Source of the DNA: Mariniphaga sp.
GTDB taxonomy: Bacteria > Bacteroidota > Bacteroidia > Bacteroidales > Prolixibacteraceae
NCBI GenBank assembly: GCA_025355585.1
Contig: JANXZJ010000079.1
Coordinates: 62,001 to 126,000 of the forward strand
DNA: 64,000 nucleotides
Direction of reading: 5' to 3'
The notes beneath the pieces are model-generated. The model made no database searches, was not told where the DNA came from, and was given only the letters and a program-made list of their open reading frames with translations. Below, piece after piece: positions 42,164-50,892 of the stretch (within the stretch, counting starts at the first letter, position 1; each line of letters opens with the position of its first letter). The translations under genes were made by a program, and so were the position numbers.

Positions 42164-43840
42164 ATGTTAAAAAATAGACTGTTATTGATCCTTCCGATAT
42201 TAGTTGCTTTACAGATTTCAACATCTGATGCCTGCACTAATTTCTTGATAACCAGAGGTGCTACAAAGGATGGCTCTACAATGATTACCTATGCCGCTGA
42301 TTCGCATACACTTTACGGAGAGCTTTACTACTGGCCGGCAGCCGATTATGCCGATGGAGCCATGCTCGATGTTGTTGAATGGGATACAGGTAAGTACCTT
42401 GGGAAAATACCACAGGTAAAACATACTTACCAGGTTACAGGAAATATGAATGAGAACCAGGTTGCAATCGGCGAGACAACCTATGGCGGCCGGAAAGAAC
42501 TGGCAACACAAAAAGAAGCCCTTGTTGATTACGGAAGTTTGATATACATCGCATTACAACGTTCAAAAACTGCCCGCGAAGCAATTACGATCATGACCGA
42601 CCTCGTCAAAAATTTTGGTTATGCTTCAAGCGGTGAATCATTTTCAATTGCCGATGCCAATGAGGCCTGGATTCTGGAAATGATCGGTAAAGGTGAAGGA
42701 CAAAAAGGAGCTGTCTGGGTGGCCATGCGCATTCCTGACGGATATATTTCGGGACATGCCAACCAGGCACGTATCACGCGCTTTCCACTGAATGATCCTA
42801 AAAATTGTCTCTACGCCACCGATGTTATCTCATTTGCACGCGAAAAAGGCTGGTTTGAAGGAAAGAACAATGATTTCAGTTTTTCAGACACCTATGCTCC
42901 TGTAGATTTTAGCAGCGCCCGTTTTTGCGACGCCCGTGTTTGGTCAGGCTTTAATAAGGTGAACAAACAAATGAAACAGTACGAGAGCTACGCGATGGGA
43001 AAAGTCACTTATGATGAAAATAAGGTTGCTACCAACCGCATGCCGCTCTGGATTAAACCTGATTCGCTGCTTTCAGTAAAAGACGTAATGAATTTGATGC
43101 GTGACCATTATGAAGGAACGGAACTCGATATGACGAAAGATCCGGGAACCGGTCCATTCGGATCACCATATCGCTGGCGCCCAATGACATGGAAAGTCGA
43201 CTCCGTTTCGTATGTTCATGAACGTGCTATTTCAACCCAGCAAACAGGGTTCTCCTTTGTCGCACAGTGCAGACCTAACCTTCCGAATCCAATTGGCGGA
43301 ATACTCTGGTTTGGCCTCGATGATACCTACCTGACTTGTTATATGCCCATCTATTGCGGAATTAAACAGGTTCCGAAATCGGTTAAGGTCGGCGACGGCG
43401 ATATGCTTACCTGGTCCGACAATTCAGCTTTTTGGGTCTTTAACCAGGTTTCGAACCAGGTTTACACCAGGTACAACGATATGATTGTTGACCTTCAAAA
43501 AGTACAGTCACAACTCGAAAATAAGTTTTTCAATCTTACACCTGTTGTCGATCAGGCTGCATTGGCATTGTGGAACAAAGGGGAAAAAGATCTTGCACTT
43601 CAATACCTCACAGATTACTCTGTAAATCAGGTTGAAACTTCTGTTGCAAAATGGAGAGATCTTGGTCATTTTCTGTTGATTAAATACAAAGACGGAAATG
43701 TAATGATTGAGAAAGATGGCAAATTCGAACGGAACGAATCGGGTATCGTACCTGCTTCACCGCTTCACCCTGCTTATCCTGATTGGTATTACCGTCAGAT
43801 CATTGAAAAAAATAAAGACCATTTCAAGGCTGTGGAATAA
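42164..43840 (+). CDS. C69-family dipeptidase (secreted)
   Basis: A 558-residue N-terminal-nucleophile hydrolase of family C69/U34. The signal peptide ends at about residue 23, exposing Cys24 in SDACTNFLITRGAT as the mature N-terminal nucleophile, which is how these enzymes are activated. The family core is seen in ADSHTLYGELYYWPA and GETTYGG and further on in DANEAWILEMIG. It cleaves dipeptides in the periplasm or outside. A strong terminator follows it. Confidence 0.93.
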   Translation: MLKNRLLLILPILVALQISTSDACTNFLITRGATKDGSTMITYAADSHTLYGELYYWPAADYADGAMLDVVEWDTGKYLGKIPQVKHTYQVTGNMNENQVAIGETTYGGRKELATQKEALVDYGSLIYIALQRSKTAREAITIMTDLVKNFGYASSGESFSIADANEAWILEMIGKGEGQKGAVWVAMRIPDGYISGHANQARITRFPLNDPKNCLYATDVISFAREKGWFEGKNNDFSFSDTYAPVDFSSARFCDARVWSGFNKVNKQMKQYESYAMGKVTYDENKVATNRMPLWIKPDSLLSVKDVMNLMRDHYEGTELDMTKDPGTGPFGSPYRWRPMTWKVDSVSYVHERAISTQQTGFSFVAQCRPNLPNPIGGILWFGLDDTYLTCYMPIYCGIKQVPKSVKVGDGDMLTWSDNSAFWVFNQVSNQVYTRYNDMIVDLQKVQSQLENKFFNLTPVVDQAALALWNKGEKDLALQYLTDYSVNQVETSVAKWRDLGHFLLIKYKDGNVMIEKDGKFERNESGIVPASPLHPAYPDWYYRQIIEKNKDHFKAVE

Positions 43841-43861
43841 CATTCTCCGCCTGATAATTTC

Positions 43862-43898
43862 AAACCCGATGGATTCATTGATTCCATCGGGTTTTTTG
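43862..43898 (+). terminator. Terminator of the C69 peptidase gene
   Basis: A 12-bp stem (AAACCCGATGGA with TCCATCGGGTTT) and a 9-base loop are followed by a T run, 21 bases after the stop. Confidence 0.88.
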
Positions 43899-44104
43899 TT
43901 TTGAATTTTATCATTGATTTAATTGCGAAAGCGCATATTCATACCATATTTGGACTCTTCAAACTTTTGAAGAAGACAAATACAGTTCAAACCATACCTA
44001 AGGATGTCGGGAAATACAACATTTGTTAAATCTGGCGCTTTATTGCTATTTTCACGCTGCCAAAATGGAGTTCGTTCCGTCTGGTAATTAGAAATTAGTT
44101 GTAT

Positions 44105-44641
44105 ATGAAGCTGAAAACATTTATCCGGACATCTCTTGTAATTGTCACACTATCGATAATCGGCAATATTGCATTCTCAAAGGGCAAAGAGGTTCCATAT
44201 CTGCGTAACGGAATCTCATTTTCGATAGCAGATGGCTGGAAAGTTATTGCAAATGATTCGATTGGTGAAAACGCCTATTACTTTTCGGCAGAGCGGTCAG
44301 GTCTAAAAGCAACAGGTCTGGTTACGGTCACATGGGCAAATAAAATTGAAACTCCCGCGAATACGATGGCGCAACACATGCAAAGTATGAAATCGGCGAA
44401 TATATACCGCAATCCAGGAATCGAATTTGCAACTGTAAATCCCGACACTTTTGCATGCATGAAAGGTGTCAGTTGCCGCTATACAACCTTTGTAAAGGAC
44501 CTAAAACTCGAAGGAGTAATCTATTGCTTCAATTCCTCACAGAAGACAGTGACGGTCTTCTTCCAGACCGGAATTGATGATCAGAAATTGAACGAAAAAG
44601 CATTTGCATTAATCCGGTTGACATTTAACTGCAGGGAATAA
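44105..44641 (+). CDS. Secreted protein of unknown function
   Basis: A 178-residue protein from the ATG at 44105 (an in-frame TTG occurs six bases earlier). A signal peptide (residues 1-25, FIRTSLVIVTLSIIGNIAFS) leads to a small alpha/beta domain with LRNGISFSIADGWKV, FVKDLKLEGVIYCF and VTVFFQTGIDD, resembling PsbP-like or DUF1795-type domains in layout only. Family not recognised. A decayed copy of its C-terminal part lies about 570 bases downstream, so it once had a tandem paralogue. Confidence 0.75.
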   Translation: MKLKTFIRTSLVIVTLSIIGNIAFSKGKEVPYLRNGISFSIADGWKVIANDSIGENAYYFSAERSGLKATGLVTVTWANKIETPANTMAQHMQSMKSANIYRNPGIEFATVNPDTFACMKGVSCRYTTFVKDLKLEGVIYCFNSSQKTVTVFFQTGIDDQKLNEKAFALIRLTFNCRE

Positions 44642-44661
44642 TTATGGTTCTATAACGGATT

Positions 44662-44889
44662 GTGTGGGTAAATTTTGCAAACGGCCTTCAAATGGCTTAT
44701 GCAATGTGCAGCTGGCTATTGGTCCCGATGCGTCGGGATAGCTGGTATGATAGTGCTAACTGACTGACCCTAATCCTTTAAAAGTTTAGATAATAACTGA
44801 TTTTTTTTAGGAAGCGAATCTGCTCCCGATGTATCGGGACCAGCTACTAATAGCCAGCTGCAATCATTATAAAATCCAATTACCCACAC
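44662..44889. repeat. 228-bp fold-back element
   Basis: Three nested inverted-repeat pairs: outer GTGTGGGTAA (44662-44671 with 44880-44889), TGCAGCTGGCTATT (44707-44720 with 44849-44862, perfect), and an 18-base arm around TCCCGAT (16/18 match). No transposase or ORF is inside. The shape fits a non-autonomous mobile element (MITE) or an RNA-folding repeat; the type is undetermined. Confidence 0.7.
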
Positions 44890-44985
44890 CAAACGTCATA
44901 GAGCCAGATTCAATTTATCAGGTAGGCTCTCCCTAAAATAAATTTTTTTTGACTTTGCTCCGTCTGATCATTGCGATAACCCCGT

Positions 44986-45071
44986 TGTGTAAGATAAATA
45001 CTACAATGTGTAAGGATTCCCCTACAAGAATTTCAGCATTCCCCTACAAGCATTTAGCAGATATACTACAA
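44986..45071 (+). promoter_or_regulatory. Four phased CTACAA repeats (possible regulator binding array)
   Basis: CTACAA occurs at 45001, 45022, 45044 and 45066, spaced 21, 22 and 22 bases, that is, two helical turns. The first two units are tandem 21-mers sharing TGTGTAAG(N8)CTACAA, and the second also contains the inverted repeat TGTAAGG/CCCTACA. Direct repeats with this spacing are typical for LytTR-type and some other response regulators. The nearest downstream gene is a receiver protein 710 bases away. Confidence 0.5.
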
Positions 45072-45211
45072 ACCACCTGTTTCATTTTTGATATTTTTAT
45101 CAGGTTAAATTGCTCAAATGTCAAGAAGATGTATCAATTGCAACTTCATTCATATGGAGATGGGACTGAAAATGCGAAGCCTTGGAATAAGTCAAAAATG
45201 GTTAATATACA

Positions 45212-45322
45212 GAAGTTGTGATCTGCGGCTTCCATTCTTCGTGAAAGACAATTATAATTTTCTTCCAAACCGGTATCAGCAATCATAAAATTAACGAATA
45301 AGCATTTGGGTTGTTTAAACAA
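45212..45322 (+). pseudogene. Remnant of a paralogue of the 44105 gene
   Basis: In one frame, interrupted by stops, this reads EVVICGFHSS*KTIIIFFQTG ISNHKINE*AFGLFKQ, matching EGVIYCFNSSQKTVTVFFQTG IDDQKLNEKAFALIR of the gene at 44105-44641. Two stop codons and no start mark it as dead. It shows a past tandem duplication in this stretch. Confidence 0.8.
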
Positions 45323-45780
45323 TCCTGCGTTTGTCAGGATCGTAAAATATCTACAGTTAAATTTTTTTCCATTCTGTAAAAAATAATTTGTCAGCTGCTA
45401 TAAAATATCTATTTTTACACTTTCATATTTCAATGCGACTAATAATCTTTCTCAAAAACGAATTCCAGAATCCGATGATTGTGATTGAACAGGCGAAGCC
45501 ATAAATATCTGTCATATAATTATATAAATGAGATTAATTGTAATTCTGATTCTAGTATTTTCAAGCTACCTGAAGTTACTCCCGGTTTGAATGACCCACA
45601 GTTAGTTGACGAGGATGATTTTTTTACAGTCATACCTTTCAGCCATTGTATAGTTTTCAGTTTTATTGTGTAAATAAAACATCCTTCCGGTAAATATTTA
45701 TAAATAGTAAGATACAATGGTTGTTTTTATGTTTTTATTCTAATTCTCCGACACAATAAATAACACAAAAAATATAATCT
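45323..45780. other. Gene-free stretch before the exopolysaccharide cluster
   Basis: AT-rich, with only short open frames lacking any protein-like features. No promoter, tRNA or strong hairpin was recognised. It presumably holds the control region of the following response regulator. Confidence 0.5.
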
Positions 45781-46167
45781 ATGAGGTACAAAATTTTAGT
45801 CATTGATGACGAGAAGAGCATCCGGCTACTTCTCGATAATTTTCTATCCAAAAGTTACGATGTCATCTGTAAAAGTGATGGAATTGAGGCGCTTGAATGG
45901 ATGGAGGGTAATCTTCCGGACCTGATTATTTGCGACTTGCAAATGCCAAACATGGATGGATATCTGTTTGTAGAAAAGGTTCGCCAGAGAGGTTTTACGA
46001 AACACACGCCTGTCATTATGTTATCAGGTGTTGAAAGCAGTAAAGAGCGAATTAAATGTTACAGGCTAGGAGCTCAGGATTTTTTAGCTAAGCCATTCAA
46101 TCCTGAAGAGTTAGGCGAGTTAATAATGAAAAACCTGTTTCCTGTTCATTATGCATTAAAATGGTAA
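45781..46167 (+). CDS. Single-domain response regulator
   Basis: A 128-residue receiver domain with no output domain. It has the full phosphorylation set: acidic pair in ILVIDDEKS, phospho-acceptor Asp in LIICDLQMPNMDG (about residue 52), and Lys in FLAKPFNPEE. Such CheY-like proteins shuttle phosphate between kinases or bind a target directly. It lies 63 bases before the REC-fused sugar transferase and probably relays signals from the hybrid kinases in this cluster. Confidence 0.95.
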   Translation: MRYKILVIDDEKSIRLLLDNFLSKSYDVICKSDGIEALEWMEGNLPDLIICDLQMPNMDGYLFVEKVRQRGFTKHTPVIMLSGVESSKERIKCYRLGAQDFLAKPFNPEELGELIMKNLFPVHYALKW

Positions 46168-46230
46168 CCATTTCTGCCCGCCAATATTTTGCAAATACTA
46201 TAATTTCAATATTTTGCATTAAGAATTAAC

Positions 46231-47436
46231 ATGGAAAATTTATTAAAAATTCTTTATATCGGCCGCTCTACAGAAGGGAGTAATGACCTGAGGGCTCATA
46301 ACGATGTTTCTGTTATTCACAAGTCGAATGCATTGGAAGCGTTTAATTATCTCAAATCGGGAAATACACCGGATGCTGTACTATCAGAAATGGCAATATC
46401 GGGTGGTGACGGTTTTGAGATGCATCAATGGCTTCGCGACAGACCTGAATATGACCGTGTTGCCTTTATCCTTGTTGATTATGAATTCAAGGAAGATTTG
46501 TTTAAAATGGCTTTTACAAGCCGGGTTGACGATTTCTTCGTCCTTCCGATGCCATCAGCCGAAAAAATGGTTGGGCGAATCAGATTTTTAGTTGAATTCC
46601 GTAATAAATACTCGTTTGTACCTTTTGTAAATAACGATCTTCAGGATGTTAAATATGCCATGCCCTTGTCGAAGCGGATGTTTGATTTGCTGGTTGCCAT
46701 CTCTGCATTAATTGTTCTTTCACCCATCTTATTGCTGATCGTACTGGCAATCCGTCTTGAATCGAAAGGAAAAGTCTACTATATTTCGAAAAGAGTCGGG
46801 CGTGAACCATTCGATTTCTATAAATTACGTTCCATGAGGGTTGGTGCCGATAAGGAATTGAACAAACTTGCCAAAGATAAAAATCAGTATGCAACCGCTT
46901 CAGTACAGTCCGAAATCGACTTTTCGAAGCCTTGTCCGGTCTGTGCCAAATTGACCGAAGAGAAAAGCTGCTCCCCTATTCTTCACATTGGCCCTCATAA
47001 AATCTGTGACTACTGGTACAATACCCAGAAAAGAGAGGTTGCTAAAACAAAATCGGCTTTTATAAAAATAGTCGACGATCCGCGAATCACCAAGGTAGGA
47101 AAGTTCATTCGCAATACCAGTATTGATGAACTGCCGCAACTAATTAATGTAATTAAAGGCGATATGTCCATTGTTGGAAACCGGCCATTACCCGTTTACG
47201 AGGCAGAGTTATTAACCCGGGGTTTGCTTTCAAAACGGTTTCTTGCACCTGCAGGAATAACTGGTTTGTGGCAGGTTGAACTGCGCGGGAAAGGCGGAGT
47301 AATGTCGGAAGACGAAAGAATGAGGCTTGATAATGAATATGCTGACCACTTTATTGGAAATAACTATTCGTTCTGGTACGATCTTAAATTAATACTACGG
47401 ACGGTTCCGGCACTGTTTCAGAAAGACACCGTTTAA
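46231..47436 (+). CDS. Priming sugar transferase with an N-terminal degenerate receiver domain
   Basis: A 401-residue WbaP/PglC-type phosphoglycosyl transferase that would put the first sugar-phosphate on undecaprenyl phosphate. Residues 1-125 form a receiver-like fold in which the phospho-acceptor position is Glu (LSEMAISGGDG) and the acidic pair and Lys are lost. A membrane helix (MFDLLVAISALIVLSPILLL) leads to the catalytic domain (FDFYKLRSMRV, ITKVGKFIRNTSIDELPQL, MSIVGNRPLP). Between them is an insertion of about 75 residues with CPVC, a further Cys, two His and a Cys, like a zinc site. The receiver-like part may dock the neighbouring response regulator. Confidence 0.88.
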   Translation: MENLLKILYIGRSTEGSNDLRAHNDVSVIHKSNALEAFNYLKSGNTPDAVLSEMAISGGDGFEMHQWLRDRPEYDRVAFILVDYEFKEDLFKMAFTSRVDDFFVLPMPSAEKMVGRIRFLVEFRNKYSFVPFVNNDLQDVKYAMPLSKRMFDLLVAISALIVLSPILLLIVLAIRLESKGKVYYISKRVGREPFDFYKLRSMRVGADKELNKLAKDKNQYATASVQSEIDFSKPCPVCAKLTEEKSCSPILHIGPHKICDYWYNTQKREVAKTKSAFIKIVDDPRITKVGKFIRNTSIDELPQLINVIKGDMSIVGNRPLPVYEAELLTRGLLSKRFLAPAGITGLWQVELRGKGGVMSEDERMRLDNEYADHFIGNNYSFWYDLKLILRTVPALFQKDTV

Positions 47437-47536
47437 ATCCCTTTATTAATAAATCTGCTTGTGTTGGCATATTCTGACAATATATTCTGCTCAAAAGGTT
47501 CGGTACACATTATGCAAATCTCCTAAACATTTTCCC

Positions 47537-48298
47537 TTGATACACCGATTTCAAATACTGATACTTATTTTCGTCCTTCTGATCATTCGATTTCAGGCAT
47601 CTGCTCAGGAGACCAAAGAATTTGATCTGTTAAAAGATGACATTGAATTGATGCTTCCCCCGTTGGAAACCATCATTGATTCTGCACTTGTTCACAATCC
47701 GAATGTAAGATTCAGAGATTTGCAGATTGATGTCAATGGATACAAATTAAAGGCAGATCGCTCGCAGTGGACCCGAAATCTTGGAATTCAGGCCGATGCC
47801 CGGTATGGAACTTTCGACAACTTTTCAACGAATACAGCAGAAGGCCAAAATCCGGCTTTATTTGCAACAAAAACAAACCAATTAAATTATGGAGCCGGTA
47901 CATTTTTAAAGTTTCCATTATTTGACATCGTAAACCGAAAGAATGAGATCAGGCTCGCCAAAGCTGAACTGGAGCAGGCGAAGAGCTTTTCTCAGGCTCA
48001 GCGAAATGAATTGCGCCAGGCAGTAATCAAACAATACAATGATGTAATTCTCAAACAACGATTGTTAAAAATAAAGTCAAAATATTCCGAAACAACCAGA
48101 ATTAACCTCGAAATGGTTGAAAAAGAGTTCTTAAACGGAATTATTTCAGTAACAGAATATGCTCGTATTACCGGCATCTTCTCGACCAGTGAAGCCGATT
48201 TTGAAAGTTCCAGAATGGATTTTCGCACTGCCTATATGATCCTGGAGGAGATTGTCGGCATCAAATTTAACCTAACCAAAAAATTAAGCCATAAATGA
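47537..48298 (+). CDS. Half-size TolC-like outer membrane protein
   Basis: A 253-residue exported protein, counted from TTG at 47537, which begins a credible signal peptide (IHRFQILILIFVLLIIRFQASA). Upstream TTG codons in the frame would add a non-signal extension. The mature protein shows the helical TolC pattern (ETIIDSALVHNPNVRFRDLQI, EIRLAKAELEQAKSFSQAQR, DVILKQRLLKIKSKYSETT) but only one of the two halves of TolC. Its stop overlaps the wzc-like start by four bases (ATGA). It may take the place of the usual Wza-type exporter for this polymer. Confidence 0.78.
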   Translation: MIHRFQILILIFVLLIIRFQASAQETKEFDLLKDDIELMLPPLETIIDSALVHNPNVRFRDLQIDVNGYKLKADRSQWTRNLGIQADARYGTFDNFSTNTAEGQNPALFATKTNQLNYGAGTFLKFPLFDIVNRKNEIRLAKAELEQAKSFSQAQRNELRQAVIKQYNDVILKQRLLKIKSKYSETTRINLEMVEKEFLNGIISVTEYARITGIFSTSEADFESSRMDFRTAYMILEEIVGIKFNLTKKLSHK

Positions 48299-50841
48299 GG
48301 ATAATCGAATTGCTGCGTTTGCTGCGAAAGCATATTATCATCTTGTTAATCACGCCAATATTACTTGCAGGATTGGTTATATATTTTACAAAAAATCCCA
48401 GTTTAACTTATTCTTCCGAAACAACACTTTATACTGGTATCGCTTCTGGTTCAAGTGTCGAGATGGATAAATCGTTTAGTTATTTCGCAAACAATACCGC
48501 ATTTGATAATCTGATTAATGTAATAAATTCACGTGAAACCCAGCAGGAAGTGGCCATACGTTTGCTGGCTCAGCATCTGATGATTTCCAAACCTGACCAG
48601 CGATTTATTTCAGGTAAGTCATTCGATTATATAAGAAAAATTACACCTGGCTATGTTTATTCTTTGGTCGTAAAATCAAACGATCAAATCACGAAGGTGA
48701 ACGTTTTTAAAGAGAACAATACCAAAGCTGGTCAGGAGCAAGTCGTAAACAATTCAGATTCTGTCATCGCTGACACACTTACGGCCAACCAGAGTACTAG
48801 CACTTTCTCTTTTTCGAAGTTATATGATTCACCGCCTAATGTTAACACTTTTCCTGATTCAATCAATCAGTTAGCATTTGAGCAAACGGTAAAAAATCTC
48901 ACGGACCTGTTTAATAGCAGCGATACTAATTTTGTGTATCGCCTCATAAACTACGACAATCCGCATTATTCGCTCAAGGAAATATCATTGGTTAATGCAC
49001 TAAGAATAGGCAGCAGTGATCTTGTCAGGTTAAAATTCACCTCCGACGATGCGGGGATATGCCAGCAAACACTTGTTTTTCTCACCGAGGTTTGCATAAA
49101 AAACTATAAAAACATAAAAGAAAACAGATCTGATGCCGTGGTTAAATATTTTGAATACCAGGTAAATCAGGCTACGAGGAAGTTGAAAACGGGTGAAGAT
49201 AAACTTCTGTCATTCAATAAGAATAATAACATCATTAACTATTACGAACAGAGTAAGGCAGTTGCTGTGGCCAAAGAAGCGTTGGATGTTGATTTTAATA
49301 ATATGAGAATCAAGCTTGCAGGTACTGAAGCTGCCATTAAACGGCTGGAAGAAAAATTAGAAAACCAACAAAAAATTCAGCTGAAAAGCGCTCCGATTCT
49401 GGAAAAACGGAATCAGCTCAGCCAGATAAATGCGAAAATAGCCATGGCTGAGACGATAGGATCTGAAAATACCGTCGACGGGCAAAATCTGGCTACACTT
49501 AAAACCAAGGCTGAAAAAATAAAGGAAGAAATGCGAAATGCCGTTGGAGAACTTTACGGTTTAAGTAATACAACTGAAGGACTTCCTGTTAGTTCGTTAC
49601 TTAATGAATGGATTACAAATGTGGTGAGTTATGAAGATACAAAAGCCGGACTTGGAGTTCTTACGAAAAGAATTGCAGAGTTTCAAAAACAATATGAAGT
49701 CTATGCACCAGCGGGAGCAAATCTGAAAAGAATTGAGCGTGAAATATCTGTTTCGGAGCAGGAGTTTCTCGAATTACTGCACGGTTTGAATCTTGCAAAG
49801 CTCAAGATGCAGGATATTGAACTTTCATCAAATCTTAAAGCGGTAGACCAGCCCTATTTTCCGCTAACAGCTAACCCTACCAAGCGCAAATTGTTGGTTG
49901 TGGGAGGGGCATTGTTTGGTTTGCTGGCAGTATTAGCTGCAATCTTGGCTTTAGAGTATTTTGATGAAACATTAAGAAATCCGAATAAAGCATCTAAAAT
50001 GCTCAATTTAATACCATTAGGAATATTCCCAAAGATTTACTATAAGCCTGGGGTATTAAATTTTCCATTCATTGTGCATCGGTTGCTTGAAATTATGGTG
50101 CAACGTATTGAGCTTCTAAAAAAGGCTAAATCAGAACTCCATGAAACTTTTCAGATTCTCATTTTCAGTACAACAAGTAACGAAGGTAAAACCGTGATCG
50201 CTCAGAACCTGGCCTCCAAACTAAAGAAACTCGGTAATAAAGTGATCATTGTCAGGTTCACATCGATGTCGATCCATCATGAAACAGAACTGGATTATAG
50301 TGCCGATGCCTTAATACCTCCCAAAGAACTCAGGACTCAATTAAAAAGATTCTCGCTGATTAACTGGCTGTTCGGTTATTCCGATGCCCGGGTTGATTAT
50401 CAAAGTCCGTTTTTAGACAAATTTGGATCTTCGTTAATTGATGACGAGTTCTATATATATGAAATCAAAGAAAATTTCCATACGATAACCGACTATAAAG
50501 AATTACTGGACAGAAACAATCATAAACTTTCGTTTGTTCCAGACTATGTATTGATCGAGATTGCTCCGATTCTTTATTATCCTTATCCATCAGGGCTTTT
50601 GGCTTCAATTGATTTACCATTGATGGTGTGTCGCGCTAACAGGGTTTGGTCACAGGCCGATCAGGGTGTCGTTGAAAACGTCACCAAAATCACCAATTGT
50701 GCTCCATTGTTTATACTTAACGGGGTCGAATTGGAGGTGGTTGAATCAGTACTTGGTGACTTGCCTAAAAAAAGAAGCTGGTTTCGAAAGATTACAAAAA
50801 AGATCGTTCGGTTCCAGTTTTTTGCATCGAGTCTTCCTTAG
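48295..50841 (+). CDS. Wzc-like polysaccharide co-polymerase with degenerate kinase domain
   Basis: An 848-residue inner-membrane protein. Two transmembrane helices (HIIILLITPILLAGLVIYF near 14-32; KLLVVGGALFGLLAVLAAIL near 532-552) flank a large periplasmic Wzz-type region with long coiled coils (about 290-520). The cytoplasmic part resembles a bacterial tyrosine kinase with Walker A (STTSNEGKTVIAQNLA, near 623), but the Walker A' Asp motif is replaced (VIIVRFTS) and the Walker B region reads VLIEIAPI. No C-terminal tyrosine cluster is present. It probably controls chain length or export without kinase activity. Confidence 0.85.
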   Translation: MRIIELLRLLRKHIIILLITPILLAGLVIYFTKNPSLTYSSETTLYTGIASGSSVEMDKSFSYFANNTAFDNLINVINSRETQQEVAIRLLAQHLMISKPDQRFISGKSFDYIRKITPGYVYSLVVKSNDQITKVNVFKENNTKAGQEQVVNNSDSVIADTLTANQSTSTFSFSKLYDSPPNVNTFPDSINQLAFEQTVKNLTDLFNSSDTNFVYRLINYDNPHYSLKEISLVNALRIGSSDLVRLKFTSDDAGICQQTLVFLTEVCIKNYKNIKENRSDAVVKYFEYQVNQATRKLKTGEDKLLSFNKNNNIINYYEQSKAVAVAKEALDVDFNNMRIKLAGTEAAIKRLEEKLENQQKIQLKSAPILEKRNQLSQINAKIAMAETIGSENTVDGQNLATLKTKAEKIKEEMRNAVGELYGLSNTTEGLPVSSLLNEWITNVVSYEDTKAGLGVLTKRIAEFQKQYEVYAPAGANLKRIEREISVSEQEFLELLHGLNLAKLKMQDIELSSNLKAVDQPYFPLTANPTKRKLLVVGGALFGLLAVLAAILALEYFDETLRNPNKASKMLNLIPLGIFPKIYYKPGVLNFPFIVHRLLEIMVQRIELLKKAKSELHETFQILIFSTTSNEGKTVIAQNLASKLKKLGNKVIIVRFTSMSIHHETELDYSADALIPPKELRTQLKRFSLINWLFGYSDARVDYQSPFLDKFGSSLIDDEFYIYEIKENFHTITDYKELLDRNNHKLSFVPDYVLIEIAPILYYPYPSGLLASIDLPLMVCRANRVWSQADQGVVENVTKITNCAPLFILNGVELEVVESVLGDLPKKRSWFRKITKKIVRFQFFASSLP

Positions 50842-50892
50842 GAAACGCACTTAAAATCCAGTATCAAAAAAGAATAAGTCAGATAGAACCTA

